Made by a program: the position numbers and the translations under genes
Source: Acanthochlamys bracteata
Taxonomy: Eukaryota; Streptophyta; Magnoliopsida; Pandanales; Velloziaceae
Direction: 5' to 3'
Length of the DNA stretch: 64,000 nucleotides
NCBI GenBank assembly: GCA_019914995.1
Contig: CM034128.1
Span: 4,280,501 to 4,344,500, forward strand
The notes under the pieces: model-generated
Databases searched by the model: none
The model's input: only the letters and a program-made list of their open reading frames with translations
Told to the model about the DNA's origin: nothing
Part shown: piece after piece, positions 1-13,300 of the stretch
How positions within the stretch are numbered: the first letter of the stretch is position 1
Layout of the letters: every line of letters starts with the position of its first letter

Positions 1-662
1 ACTGCTCAGGAGTGTATGTCCCTCCATTCTCATCTGTTCTTAGAACTTAAAAACTTTAATCATTTGTTTGTGAAAATTATAACTTTCTCAAACCACTGAC
101 TGCAGAAAGAATGCGGTTAAACTCCTTCCTCTGACCATATCAAATCATTGAGAGAATTACGTAAAGTTTTATTTCAGTTAATCATCAGAAAGCAGCAATA
201 ACAACAAACAGGTCGTCAGAAACAACTACAACAACAGCATCATATTGAAACCAACAGAAAACATTGAAGAGAGAAAGCATTTAAATAAACCCTTGAGTTT
301 GTTGCAAAGAGTGTTGCAGAGTTCGATGGTGCCAGCGTTAGCACTACGCCGCATATAACCTTCCTTCTTAGCCTTCATTCTGGCCTAAAACAACACGAAG
401 ATTCAACTTTTCCATCAAATGAACATTCAAGAACCAACTTTTTTCAACCAAACAATGCTATTGAATAATTTAGACTACTTCAACAATCGGTGTAGGTGTA
501 TCAAAGTTTGGTCACCGGCAGCGGAGGAATCACTGGAACACCAGATTTTGACAGAATATTGCTTTGTCTGGAATAGCCATAGACTTTGATGGCTTCAGTT
601 ATTCAACTTGGGGTGAACTGAAATGTCTACTGCTGCCATTGCCGCAAGCTTCAAAGAAACTG
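1..662 (-). pseudogene. Truncated tandem copy of prephenate aminotransferase (PAT), pseudogene
   Basis: Three exon-like blocks match exons 2, 3 and 4 of the intact PAT gene at 1646-4589, in the same order and strand, with introns kept. Exon 4 (1-33) reads DENGGTYTPEQ after an AG acceptor. Exon 3 (291-384) is exactly 94 nt, as in PAT, and reads AKKEGYMRRSANAGTIELC against [19 protein letters not shown]. Exon 2 (about 479 to 640) contains KPSKSMAI and NFDTPTPIVE, but at least two frameshifts break it between those blocks. Kept introns mean DNA-level duplication rather than a retrocopy. The copy continues beyond the left edge, so its full extent is unknown. A translation starting at MAAVDISVHPKL survives only as a short open stretch. 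Confidence 0.8.
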
Positions 663-1645
663 AGAGAAGAACAACAAGAAGGAATACTTGCAGCGGTAGT
701 GAGACTGTGAGAGTGGAGAATATTTTGCAATTTGCAATATTAGAACCACTAAATTTAGTAGTTGGTAATAGTAGGGTTTTCACTTGAATTGCTAAAAATC
801 CTGTAGTTTTAGTTGTTGAAGAGTAAAAAATTAATTGAAGTCTATGAAACTCCAATAGAAAAATTGAATTGGAGAACGAGCAGTTTCTGAGGAGTCTACA
901 AATGAATTGAGTCTTAGTATTTCGTTTACCAATCCACTAAACTCAATTTTAATATAAAATAAATAAATATTAAAAATAACAAATTTTTATTAAGAAATTA
1001 TTTTAAAAAATTTAATTTTAAAATTTACTTCTAAAAACAAAATAAATATAAAAATTTATTTTTAATTTCTAATTTTTAAATTTATTTTTAAAAAATGTGA
1101 ATTTACTTAACATAAACACGCTCTTAATAAGGATATGTACAAAAAAGAAAGATCCTCAAAACACAAAGAACGTTACAATTCATTCAAACAAAAAAAAAGG
1201 GGGGAATTTTACTTGCATAATGATTTTGTTGATAGGATTTGTTGATGTTTGGCTGCTTTCTAAAGTTCAAAATGGAAGCAATTTGGTTCCCTTTTTCCTT
1301 TTGTGCTTGATCTGGACTTAAAACCTACCCTCCCACACTCCCTTCGTATTCAAACAACCAACCAACATCAACATCTCCACCAACTTTTTACAACAAAGAA
1401 AATGAAATAAACTAACTCAAGAATTTCACAAACTTCGAGAACTTTGTGTTTTGTCTTCTGTAAAATCTGGTACAATGTACATGCAACAAAGATGTGTTGT
1501 GCTATCACAAGGACGACAAACAGCTACCGAAGAGCTCATTGATCTACCAAAGGTTTATTCAATTTGTCGTGCAAAACAAATTAGATAAAACATGAAGTAC
1601 AGCATTTGACGTTATGGATATGGGAGATTTGTAGTAGATGAAAGA
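663..1645. other. Intergenic stretch between PAT pseudogene and PAT 3' end
   Basis: No gene is seen. It contains a very AT-rich block at about 940-1124 that, read on the minus strand, resembles the dispersed Tourist-like MITE family of this window. The last 200-300 bases before 1645 are probably the PAT 3' untranslated region, read leftwards. Confidence 0.5.
940..1124 (-). repeat. AT-rich MITE copy (Tourist-like family of this window)
   Basis: On the minus strand it opens GAGCGTGTTTATG and continues into the A/T blocks (AAAAATAAATTT runs) typical of the family. The other end is eroded, so the boundaries are approximate. Confidence 0.4.
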
Positions 1646-4589
<2,944 letters not shown>

Positions 4590-5656
4590 GGAAAATGGTG
4601 AAGGAGGAAGGGAGGGTAGGTGAGGTAAGGAGGTGTTGATGTTAGAGAAAGAAGAATGAAAAGTTTTCAAAAAGAAGGTTTAAATAGAGACCGGGTACCG
4701 GTGGTAAGCAACAACTCAAGCTGTCGTTATCATGCACTCTTCTTCACCGTTACCGAACTTCTTGTTGCCCTGTAATTCGGATTCCACACCAAACCGGACA
4801 CAGTTGATTAATTATAATATGTTGTTCATCTTTGATTAACCAAATAGATAGCATTGAAACATTTCTAACTTGGTAGGCGGCTTTGACCCAAGCTGAGTCA
4901 TACTTGGTGGTAGGTGCACAAACAAGAGTTCATAAGTTTTTCTATTTTTCAAAGAGACATGTAAAGCAAGGTCTCTTGATTGGATAAAACAAACTGAATA
5001 AAACTACTTACTGGTCCGTTGTATCTTGTACCTGGATTGCGTCCACATAACAGAACTCAAGACTCCCATTAGCATGTAATAACATGTTTGGTAAAAACTT
5101 CCTGGATCAGTGATTAATAACTTTACCCTCTTAGAGCTTGTTTCGTTGCAGTAAAATAAGATCTAACAAATGAGCTTTCACAAAATGAGTTATTTGAATT
5201 TAAAAAAATGCGTTTGAATTTGATTGTATTTAAAAGTAAATTTAAAATAGTGCTTTATTAGTGATTATATTTTAAGTTTGAAAATAACTTTTTAAAGAAA
5301 AAAATGGCTATAGCATTCTCTTTCCAAGAGTTAGTTGAGTTTTAAATCACTATTAACGCCATTTTATCTTAAGGAAAAATTTACACTTCCATTTTTTGTT
5401 TTAGATAAAAGCTTTACCCTGCACTTTGATACATCTAATTTGACATACATTTTTTTGCGTGTTACGGCTGTTAGACTAAATTGCAATGTGCTACACCATC
5501 CTATGCAAAAAAGTGGGACCTGTAAGATCTTAAATTGTATGCTTTTCAGCTAGCTAATCACTTTCCCCCCAGTAAAAGCGACAGAAAAAATGTAGCTCTC
5601 TTTAAGCACTTGATGGTGTGGTGATTTAGCACCTCCAGAAGGACTGCAAGAAAATC
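4590..5656. other. PAT promoter/5' UTR and intergenic DNA to the CCA-enzyme 3' end
   Basis: CT-rich sequence on the minus strand just above 4589 is the probable PAT leader. About 5137-5315 is AT-rich and starts GAGCTTGTTTCG, a possible eroded MITE copy. No open gene is seen. The rightmost 100-200 bases are likely the 3' untranslated region of the next minus-strand gene. Confidence 0.5.
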
Positions 5657-8600
5657 TTATGTTTGCGGGCAGTGATCCACCTTCGCACGTTTAGTTTGAG
5701 ATTGCTTCATCCAATCAAGGCATTCTTCTGATGTTGCTTCCGGATTGGCAAGTTGCCAGCTTAGGATCTTGTTTTGCTGCACAAAGTACATAGGTAAGAA
5801 TTTGAAACACAGGCATTTACAATCTACTTTAACAATAGCTTACCCATTGTCTAACGAGAGGTCCTCCAGTTTTAAGTTGCAAGACTTCCATTATTGCTTT
5901 ACCATCTAGCAGGGGCTTCAAGTCCCACACATTCTCGAGACCTACAAGTCAGAATATTTAAAATTCAAAACATGGTCAATCAAAATACTATAAGCTTCTA
6001 AAATTGTTCCGAAAGCCTTGGTCACTTAGGATATAAACCATATACAAACATATGCAACTGCATCATGACACGGCTGGCAGAATTGGTGACAGAACTTCAG
6101 CCTCTAAACAAATTAGCTTACAAATAAAACACTAATCAACAAGAGGGACCGACTTGTGCTTTCTTACAAGTGAAGTACACATCGCCTGATTATTGGATAG
6201 ATTAAAAGAAATACTAACAAAAAACAGATCTGGAACAGAATGTGGTTAGGAAAGAAACTTATCCATACTGCAGTACTTAAAGAACGTATAAACTTAAGAA
6301 AGATCATACAACTGAGAACGGCTTACCTAACTGGGATATGATTGCCTCAACTTGCTCAAAAATTTGCTTCCTGTCCACTGCAAAGCTTTCACTAACATCA
6401 CCTTCCAGGTAATCAGCTTTTGGGTATAAAATAGTGGACAGCAATAAGGATACACGCCAGAAGTCTTTTATTTCCCTCAATAGCAATCCTGGACATGTGA
6501 AATGAAAAACTTATACACTTCCATTTTTTTAAATTCAATCGAATAGTTGTACTCAACCATCAAATGCAAGTCTCATGAGCATTCTTGAATCTTCAAGTAT
6601 CGTACATTAAATGTACATAAGTTCTACATATTTTTTTAATTATTACAAATATTGGAACAAGAATACTACACAGCTGCATAAAAACTCCACTCCAAGTCCA
6701 AGGTCCGCAATATTAAAAACTAAGATTGATCCTACTAGATGGATCGGCTACATGGATCCTTCACGCCATTGTGCTCAGTTGTAAGCAATAACAAGAAAAA
6801 TGATTTACTTGTTAGTGGCATGACCGAGAATATTGTTATAACCGAGTAGAATGGCATCATGTAGTATGAAAGAGTGAAACAAGATTAGTAATATACGCAT
6901 GCGGGACAGTTACCTTCATCCTTGATTGGCAAGTAAATATCATATACTATATATGTAAAGCAGAAGACAGAACCCATTTCTACCAAATGTCCAACATGAA
7001 CCGTTATTTTAGACACCAACCTGCCAATACACGCTTTCTTGAAGCTGGTGGGAAGTCAAGGCATTCTTCATTCAACTCTTTAACAACTTCATCATCATAA
7101 GTTGATGACAAATAAGCAATCAGCGAGACAAATTTCTGAGATATAGTGTGCAGCTTCCCGACCTTGATAAGCGTATTGTCAAGTTAAGTCAAGGAGATTG
7201 CAATTGTATCTCGTTTAGGTAAAATTATATGGTCACAAAACAAAATAATAGCAGCAAACAAACATATAAAAGAGTACAAGCCTTCAGGAAGGCGGAGCTG
7301 AATAGGTACCATTTCACCGTCACTCGCTTTCAGCTTCAGGGAGTTCCTAAATATATAGCTAGTAACTGGAGTCTGCAGATGTAAAGGTTGAATACAACTA
7401 TCAGTAGTAATCTAAGCAATAAGTGCATCTAACATCAATAAAAAGGACTATCACTGTTAGTATATATCAATAGTTACTACAAAATAGTTCAGGTCAAGCC
7501 ATTAACTGGCACTAAACAAAAACATCAGTAAGTTATTTTGGTACCTGACCAGGCAAGCAGCACATTGGTCAAACTTTTTGAATATGGATTAATTCCTATA
7601 GCTATAGAGAAATAACAACATATGGAACCAACCAAAGGAATGAATGGACCGTTGAAGGAGAAAGTGCAGCAAAAACACAAGTTTAACCAAGGCACAATAC
7701 AAGTAAAGTGCTTCCTAAATATTACAGGGTTTTTACATCTATGAAAAAGCATATTTGAAGAGAGATATTTACCTGATCCATAGCCTTGTAAGCAAGATCA
7801 AATAAATTACTTAAATATATTTTTATAAACAGAATATCTGCAGTGACTTACCTTTTTAGACTTTCTGTCAAAATATATCACATTTCTCACAGGAAGGAAG
7901 AAAGCTGCATACAAGTAAAGCCTCCTTTGGTCATCCTGAACCACAAATTGCAAACATCTAGTATGTCTCAGTAGTAAAGCACAGTAGTACAACATATCCC
8001 TTTATATCAATTGAGTAAATCAGACCAGATAAAAGATGATGCAGGTAGAAACAGGAAGCCCTTTCTTTAAGTGCAGGTATTAAGGGTGCATTTGGGATTG
8101 CTTATGAAATAGAGCTTTTCTAAAATGGGGGGTATTTTTTTCCTTTTTGAAAAAACGAGCTCTATTTTTTTTACTTCCAAAAAAATAATAATAATATGCA
8201 ATAAAAAGATCACATTATGTAAAATTTTTCTACACTATCTAAATTTTTTTAAATAAAATTTTTAAATACTTATAAAATATGTATTGAAAAATGTGAAATG
8301 GAGAAAAGTTGAAAAGCAGCGTTTGGTATGCACTACCAAACGCACTCTAAAGAGGCTTTGCAAACTCTATCAAGATGATTGAAAATAATCTCAGGATGTA
8401 TCGCACAAAAGAAAGTTAATCTAAGTCAGATGACAAAGACTCACGCTAAAAATTGAACTGCCAATGGTGTTGAAAAGATTCCATGCCATGTCCATAGATG
8501 AAAGACAAAGCCTGGCCAATGGCATGACAAAAGATGCTATCAGAAGGCATGGCAATATTAAATATTCTGACAGATATTATATTATATCAAGATGAATGCA

Positions 8601-11535
8601 GTTATGACAAGTGACAGTGAATACGCCAAACAAATTGGACATGCCAAAATTCACTTATAAGACCACATAGAGAACACATGGATCGTGCACATGTAAACTT
8701 TGAGGATAGCAGATAAAGCAAAGGAAATTAAGAGCCTCAAAGGAGCAAACCTATCAACTCCTTCAAATAGAGCAGGCTGAGGATTGTCAGGAAAAGGAAA
8801 GACTGCAGCAAACAACGTAAGATCACATATGTACTTCATAGCTTTTACTGGTTGCCTGTCAGAAATCATTAGATCAATCTGTAGAAGATCAAAATATGAG
8901 GAATAGTGAAACACAATCTAATAAAACATTTGGTTGTAAAAAAAGAAAGGCTAAAAGAGAACTTACTTCATGACCTATACGCTCCCTGCTGATTTTGTCA
9001 GCAATTGCACCTTTTACTTCCACATCAGAAGCAGCTTTTTTCAATTCTTCATCCAAAACAAAACTGAACCTAGCACCTGAAAGAAGAAGGGCAATGGCAG
9101 AAACCAAAAAAAAGATAAAAGGAAATAAGACTGTACTGAACAACCATTAGAGAAATTCATTCATACTATCAATCATAAGAAAGTGATTTTGCATGTACGA
9201 AACCTGCATAGTCATAATCAAGAGTTGTTGCAACTAATCAAGAACAAAGCAAAACCAACTACCACAATAATCACAAAATGTGGGATGATAGGCAGTCATC
9301 ACACATGCAGCACATATGTGGACGTCTTATTTAAATATGAAAGAAAAATTGCATCATGAGAAAGCAAACAAGAATACTGTAAGCAATGTCTAGCCAATAC
9401 CAAAACGAATTGCCCGGAGAACACGAAGTGGATCATCCAAGAATGTCTCTTTTGGAGGTAAAGGAGTGACAATAATTCCGGCCTTTAGATCATCAAGACC
9501 TGGATAAATAATGAGAATATCAGCCAGAGCACAGCATACAAACCACTTCTAGGATATTCCAAATGAACTTACCCCTTTTTGTGAAATCTTCAACTGAACT
9601 AGTGTTGATATTGTAAAAGAGACTGTTAAAGAAATGAACATGTAAATAATTACTTTCAAATATTCAAATAGCAATGCCTGACAGCACATGGAGACCATAT
9701 CTCATGTTCATGCTTATATATTAACAGTACCTGTTTATGGTCAGATCCCTTCGATATGCATCCTCTTCAGCAGTTCCAAATTTCTTCATCAACAAGCAGG
9801 ATTTGAATCCACATTAGATGACTTGATTAAGATGCCACACATTGAGTTTACAAATTACATCTTAGATTGCATGAAACAACAAACGGAACAAACTATAACT
9901 TCTAGCTACTATCCAAAAGATTGAAACCATGTAGTTTGTGCTGTATCCATGACTATGTTTCAACTCAGAATAACCACATGGAATTTGTACCTTCACATGT
10001 ATCCTCTTTGTAACTTTTTCATGGCATAATATACACAATGTCATGCAGACGCAAAAAAGTCTAATGAAGATAGATCAAATTCATACTTGAAGAAACATAA
10101 TGCATTATTTTTCAAAAGTGTATTTTAGTCCATCTTAGCCTAAATGAGGAAAACGTAAAAAATTCTGTAATATACATGTGATTGCATGGCACAGAATTCA
10201 TGAAAACAAGACATAATAGACATTGATATGACTAGGAGTTTTAAAAAAATAGGACGCTTTGATAACCATAAATTCATTGCTCATTGTACCAATATCAAAT
10301 CATATGCCAGCAGCCAATATAAATGAAGCAAAGATAGGTCGATACCATGGTAGGAATGCGGCTGTTTTCGGTATAGGTTTCAGATCTCAAGTTCACAAAA
10401 TCAATCCACATATCATAAATTCTCATCCTTGCAGTTTCCAAGTGTTTAGATTGATCAGGATTGCTGGAGAAAGGGGGAAACTATTATAAAAATTGCATAA
10501 GACATTACAGAAGGTTCACAAGAAAAAGTAAGTGAAAGACAAAGCCCTTTTATGCTAGTCATTATGCTTAATCATCCAACCTTATGACAGAGGCCATATA
10601 TTCAGAGGTGCATTGAAGATTAGAAACCTACGGAATTTGCTGATTTATGTAGACATTCACATAAGGAAGGAGAATTTGAAAAAGATGCACGCGTGAATTC
10701 TTCTTAGTGAAGCAAAGGATGCAAATGAAAGAGCATACGTTGCTAAAAGAAAATTATAAGTGCAAGGACAATGAAATTAAGCAAACATTTTCTTCTAACA
10801 AAATAGCCTACGATTTAAAGAAGAGTGATAATGAAACACGTACCGTAGTATAACCGCAACACCTTTTTGCTCTTCTCCAGCATAAGCCAGGTATTCATTA
10901 ACCTTTTCACAGAACTCCTGACCCAACATATTATCCAGCGCAATATCAATGTCATAGCAATCCTTGCCCAAAAGCTGCATAAAATAAGCATCCATTATGA
11001 AGAGTTGAATTTCATCACTGAAACTGAACTTCTTCATCAACACTTCAAAACACAATATAAGAAAACTTACATAAAATTAAGATAAGAAAATTAACATTGC
11101 CCGAAGTTCCACAATACTACTATTTTTACTGTGCTTTCTTGCTAAAACCTGACTTATTCATGTCTTCAAATTTCCAGAATTCGAAAGAAAACTGAAATCA
11201 GAAAACCAAAACAAGCAAATCAATAGAGTTTTTGGAGGATCACCAACCTTATCACGAACCCAACCACCAGCAACCCGCAACTGAGTTTGAAGACCGAAGT
11301 GGCGCACAACATCAAGCAGGCGACCAAAGATCTTCTCCTCCTTCTCAGTGAGATCAATTTTCTCTTTAACAGCTCCCATGTTTCCAGACCAGCAGCAGTA
11401 GAGTCGATTGAACGGAAACCCTAGAGTTCCCCGGAGATCAACGGAGAAGAATTTCGAGTTTGATCGAAGATTAGAACAATTGGTGGGTTTAAGAAATGGT
11501 AACCGTGAAGGGTTTAGAGGAAGAAGAACAGCCAT
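5657..11535 (-). CDS. CCA-adding tRNA nucleotidyltransferase
   Basis: Adds or repairs the 3' CCA of tRNAs from CTP and ATP; class II poly(A) polymerase-like head. Exons on the minus strand: 11248-11535, 10844-10974, 10346-10463, 9731-9783, 9573-9622, 9401-9499, 8967-9076, 8751-8878, 8445-8511, 7852-7935, 7310-7372, 7021-7162, 6327-6488, 5844-5941 and 5657-5776, giving about 570 aa with phases that all close. Motif A is GGWVRDKLLGKDCYDIDIAL, with metal-binding Asp104 and Asp106 split by intron 1. RRDLTIN lies at 190-196, LDDPLRVLRAIRF at about 234-246, then ISRERIGHE. The C-terminus QTKRAKVDHCPQT is basic. A hydrophobic/basic leader precedes an internal Met53 (MGAVKEKIDLTE), the arrangement known for dual organelle and cytosol/nucleus targeting. 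Introns hold a Tourist-like MITE (8084-8347) and a LINE remnant (6735-6790). The 7310 donor (ATG/GTACCT) is the weakest junction. Confidence 0.93.
6735..6790 (-). mobile_element. RTE-type LINE 3' remnant in a CCA-enzyme intron
   Basis: On the minus strand it reads like the very end of a plant RTE-clade LINE reverse transcriptase frame: an ERxxW-like stretch, then GGATCCATGTAGCCGA, equivalent to the usual 'I-H-V-A-D-P' end. Only about 55 bases are recognisable, so this is a scrap. Confidence 0.45.
7773..7784 (-). other. Candidate 12-nt microexon of the CCA-enzyme gene
   Basis: GCTATGGATCAG (Ala-Met-Asp-Gln) is bounded by AG upstream and GTAAAT downstream on the minus strand and would fit phase 0 between the exons ending at 7852 and starting at 7372. 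Remembered homologues align without it, so it may be skipped or may not be an exon. Confidence 0.25.
8084..8347. mobile_element. Tourist-like MITE with TAA target duplication (best-preserved copy)
   Basis: 264 bp, in an intron of the CCA-enzyme gene. The left end is GGGTGCATTTGGGATTGC; the right end, reverse-complemented, is GAGTGCGTTTGGTAGTGC. It is flanked by TAA on both sides (8081-8083, 8348-8350), the TWA target duplication expected of PIF/Harbinger (Tourist) elements. The interior is A/T blocks with no coding capacity. Confidence 0.75.
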
Positions 11536-11878
11536 GTGTTTGGTTTAGGTAATTGGGATTTATAGCTCCGCCGTTCCCGCTATCGAAAGCTGAAAGCGAA
11601 AGCTCGAGGGGTTTCTGTTTATTTTTTTTGTCGGAGCGGGTTTTGGTATTTGTTAGCGGTTTTCACGTACCCGTTCCGTTAACACATATGGGCTTTTCTA
11701 GTTTTCAGTTCTTTGTAAATAAAAAGAGTAATAAGAAGCTCTGTATGGACCTATTGAGTTGGCTAAATTAACAATGAAATAAATAAAAGTAATTAACTTA
11801 TGTTCATTATTTATGAATAATATTACGAATACTTTTACAATACAATACATTTACGTATCTCTTTATATTACATGGAAC

Positions 11879-12089
11879 GGAGGCGTTTGAAAAATATTTA
11901 TAAAATAAAATTTTTTTAATATAAAAATATTTTTATTTTTTTTAAAAATAAGTTTTATTTTTTATAGTTTTAAATACATGTATAATATTTTATTATGTAA
12001 ATTTTTTTATATTTTTAAAATTTTAAATAAGTTTTTATTAAAAAATTAAAATAAAAAATTTAAAAATATCATCGTAAAAACGGACTCAT
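11879..12089. repeat. AT-rich MITE copy (Tourist-like family)
   Basis: The left end, GGAGGCGTTTGAAAA, is followed by TTTATAAAATAAAATTTTT. The right end, reverse-complemented, is GAGTCCGTTTTTACG. The interior has the family blocks AAAAATAAGTTTTATTTT and ATTTTATTATGTAAATTTT. No clear target duplication. Confidence 0.55.
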
Positions 12090-12449
12090 AAGGCAGAGAG
12101 AATGAACGTGGATTTAAAAAAATTTTACTTGACACAAAATCTACGTCACGTCAAAAGGAGAATAGATCCATAGAAAAAATTTCTATTTTTACAATTGGTC
12201 AAAACTAGCAAATCATATATTTTACCTTTTATATTCCTGGTAAATAAAGTACTTTACACAAATATTCCTGTCCGCTTGCATCACAAGTCCTCGAACAAAT
12301 GCGTTCTCGAACAAATGCGCATTCGGTTTGTCAGCAAGCACCGGCGACTTCGTCCGTAAACAGCTCATGCCACACCGGCACAAATACAAATTATCCTAAT
12401 TATGGGAATCCAAGTCCACCCTTTCACCAACACACAGACATGATTCAGA

Positions 12450-12672
12450 GAATAACTATGAGTGTTTATAAATAAATAAAAAAATTAAATATTTAAAATT
12501 AGTCATATTTTTTATTTAAAAATAAAAATAGTTAATAATCAAATTGTATAACATAAAATTTTTAATTTTTTTAAATTTAAAATAAATTATATAAAATATT
12601 TTAAAATTTTATTAAAAATAAAAAATTAAATTGAAATAAGTTTTTATAAATGCGTGTTTTAAACGTCCATAA
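12450..12672. repeat. AT-rich MITE copy (Tourist-like family)
   Basis: It starts GAGTGTTTATAAATAAAT and ends near TTTTATAAATGCGTGTTT. The internal A/T blocks match the family, but the termini are eroded and the limits approximate. Confidence 0.45.
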
Positions 12673-13300
12673 CACTACATTTTTTTCAGCTAGATTTTGA
12701 GTTCCAAATAATTCATATATTTTAATTACACAAAAAATTCAGAATTTCATTTCTGTATGTGATCTAAGTTCTAAAGTTTTTTTTTCATATTTTTTAATAC
12801 AATTATATCTTTCAATTTTTAACACATTTTTAAAAATTATTAAATACAAATATTAAATTCTACTTTAATTTTATTTTTTAAAAAATTTTATTTTTTATTT
12901 TTTATTTTTATGAAATTCAGTTATAAATATTTTAAAACACGTCCAAAACGTACACTCAATTTCAACCCCATCTCACCGCACCATTACTACTGCTATCGAA
13001 AACCTGTATAGCAGTAGAATTTCTATTCCAATTCTTAAATTTCTATCCCAATGAGTTGCAGGAAAGATTACCGACTCCGGATGTCGAGGTGGAAGTGTGG
13101 AACTCAGGAAGCAACTCTTAATGTAATTATAGTAATAAATATAATAAAAAAATGAATTGGGCTGTAAATAGGTTAATTTTGGGCCCTTGTTAATTGTCTA
13201 TCCAAGCCCATTAAACCTTCCGGACCTTTCCCGTTTTCCCTCGTTGTTTTTTGTCTTCTTGGTTCTCTTGTTCTAAATTCACAACAGTCTTCACTAGGCC

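Larger units (their letters stand above)
11536..13300. other. CCA-enzyme promoter and AT-rich intergenic DNA
   Basis: No gene is seen. It carries two AT-rich MITE-like blocks (listed separately). A short tandem repeat, CTCGAACAAATGCG twice in direct succession, lies near 12290-12320. The left 50-150 bases contain the probable CCA-enzyme promoter and leader (minus strand). Confidence 0.5.
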
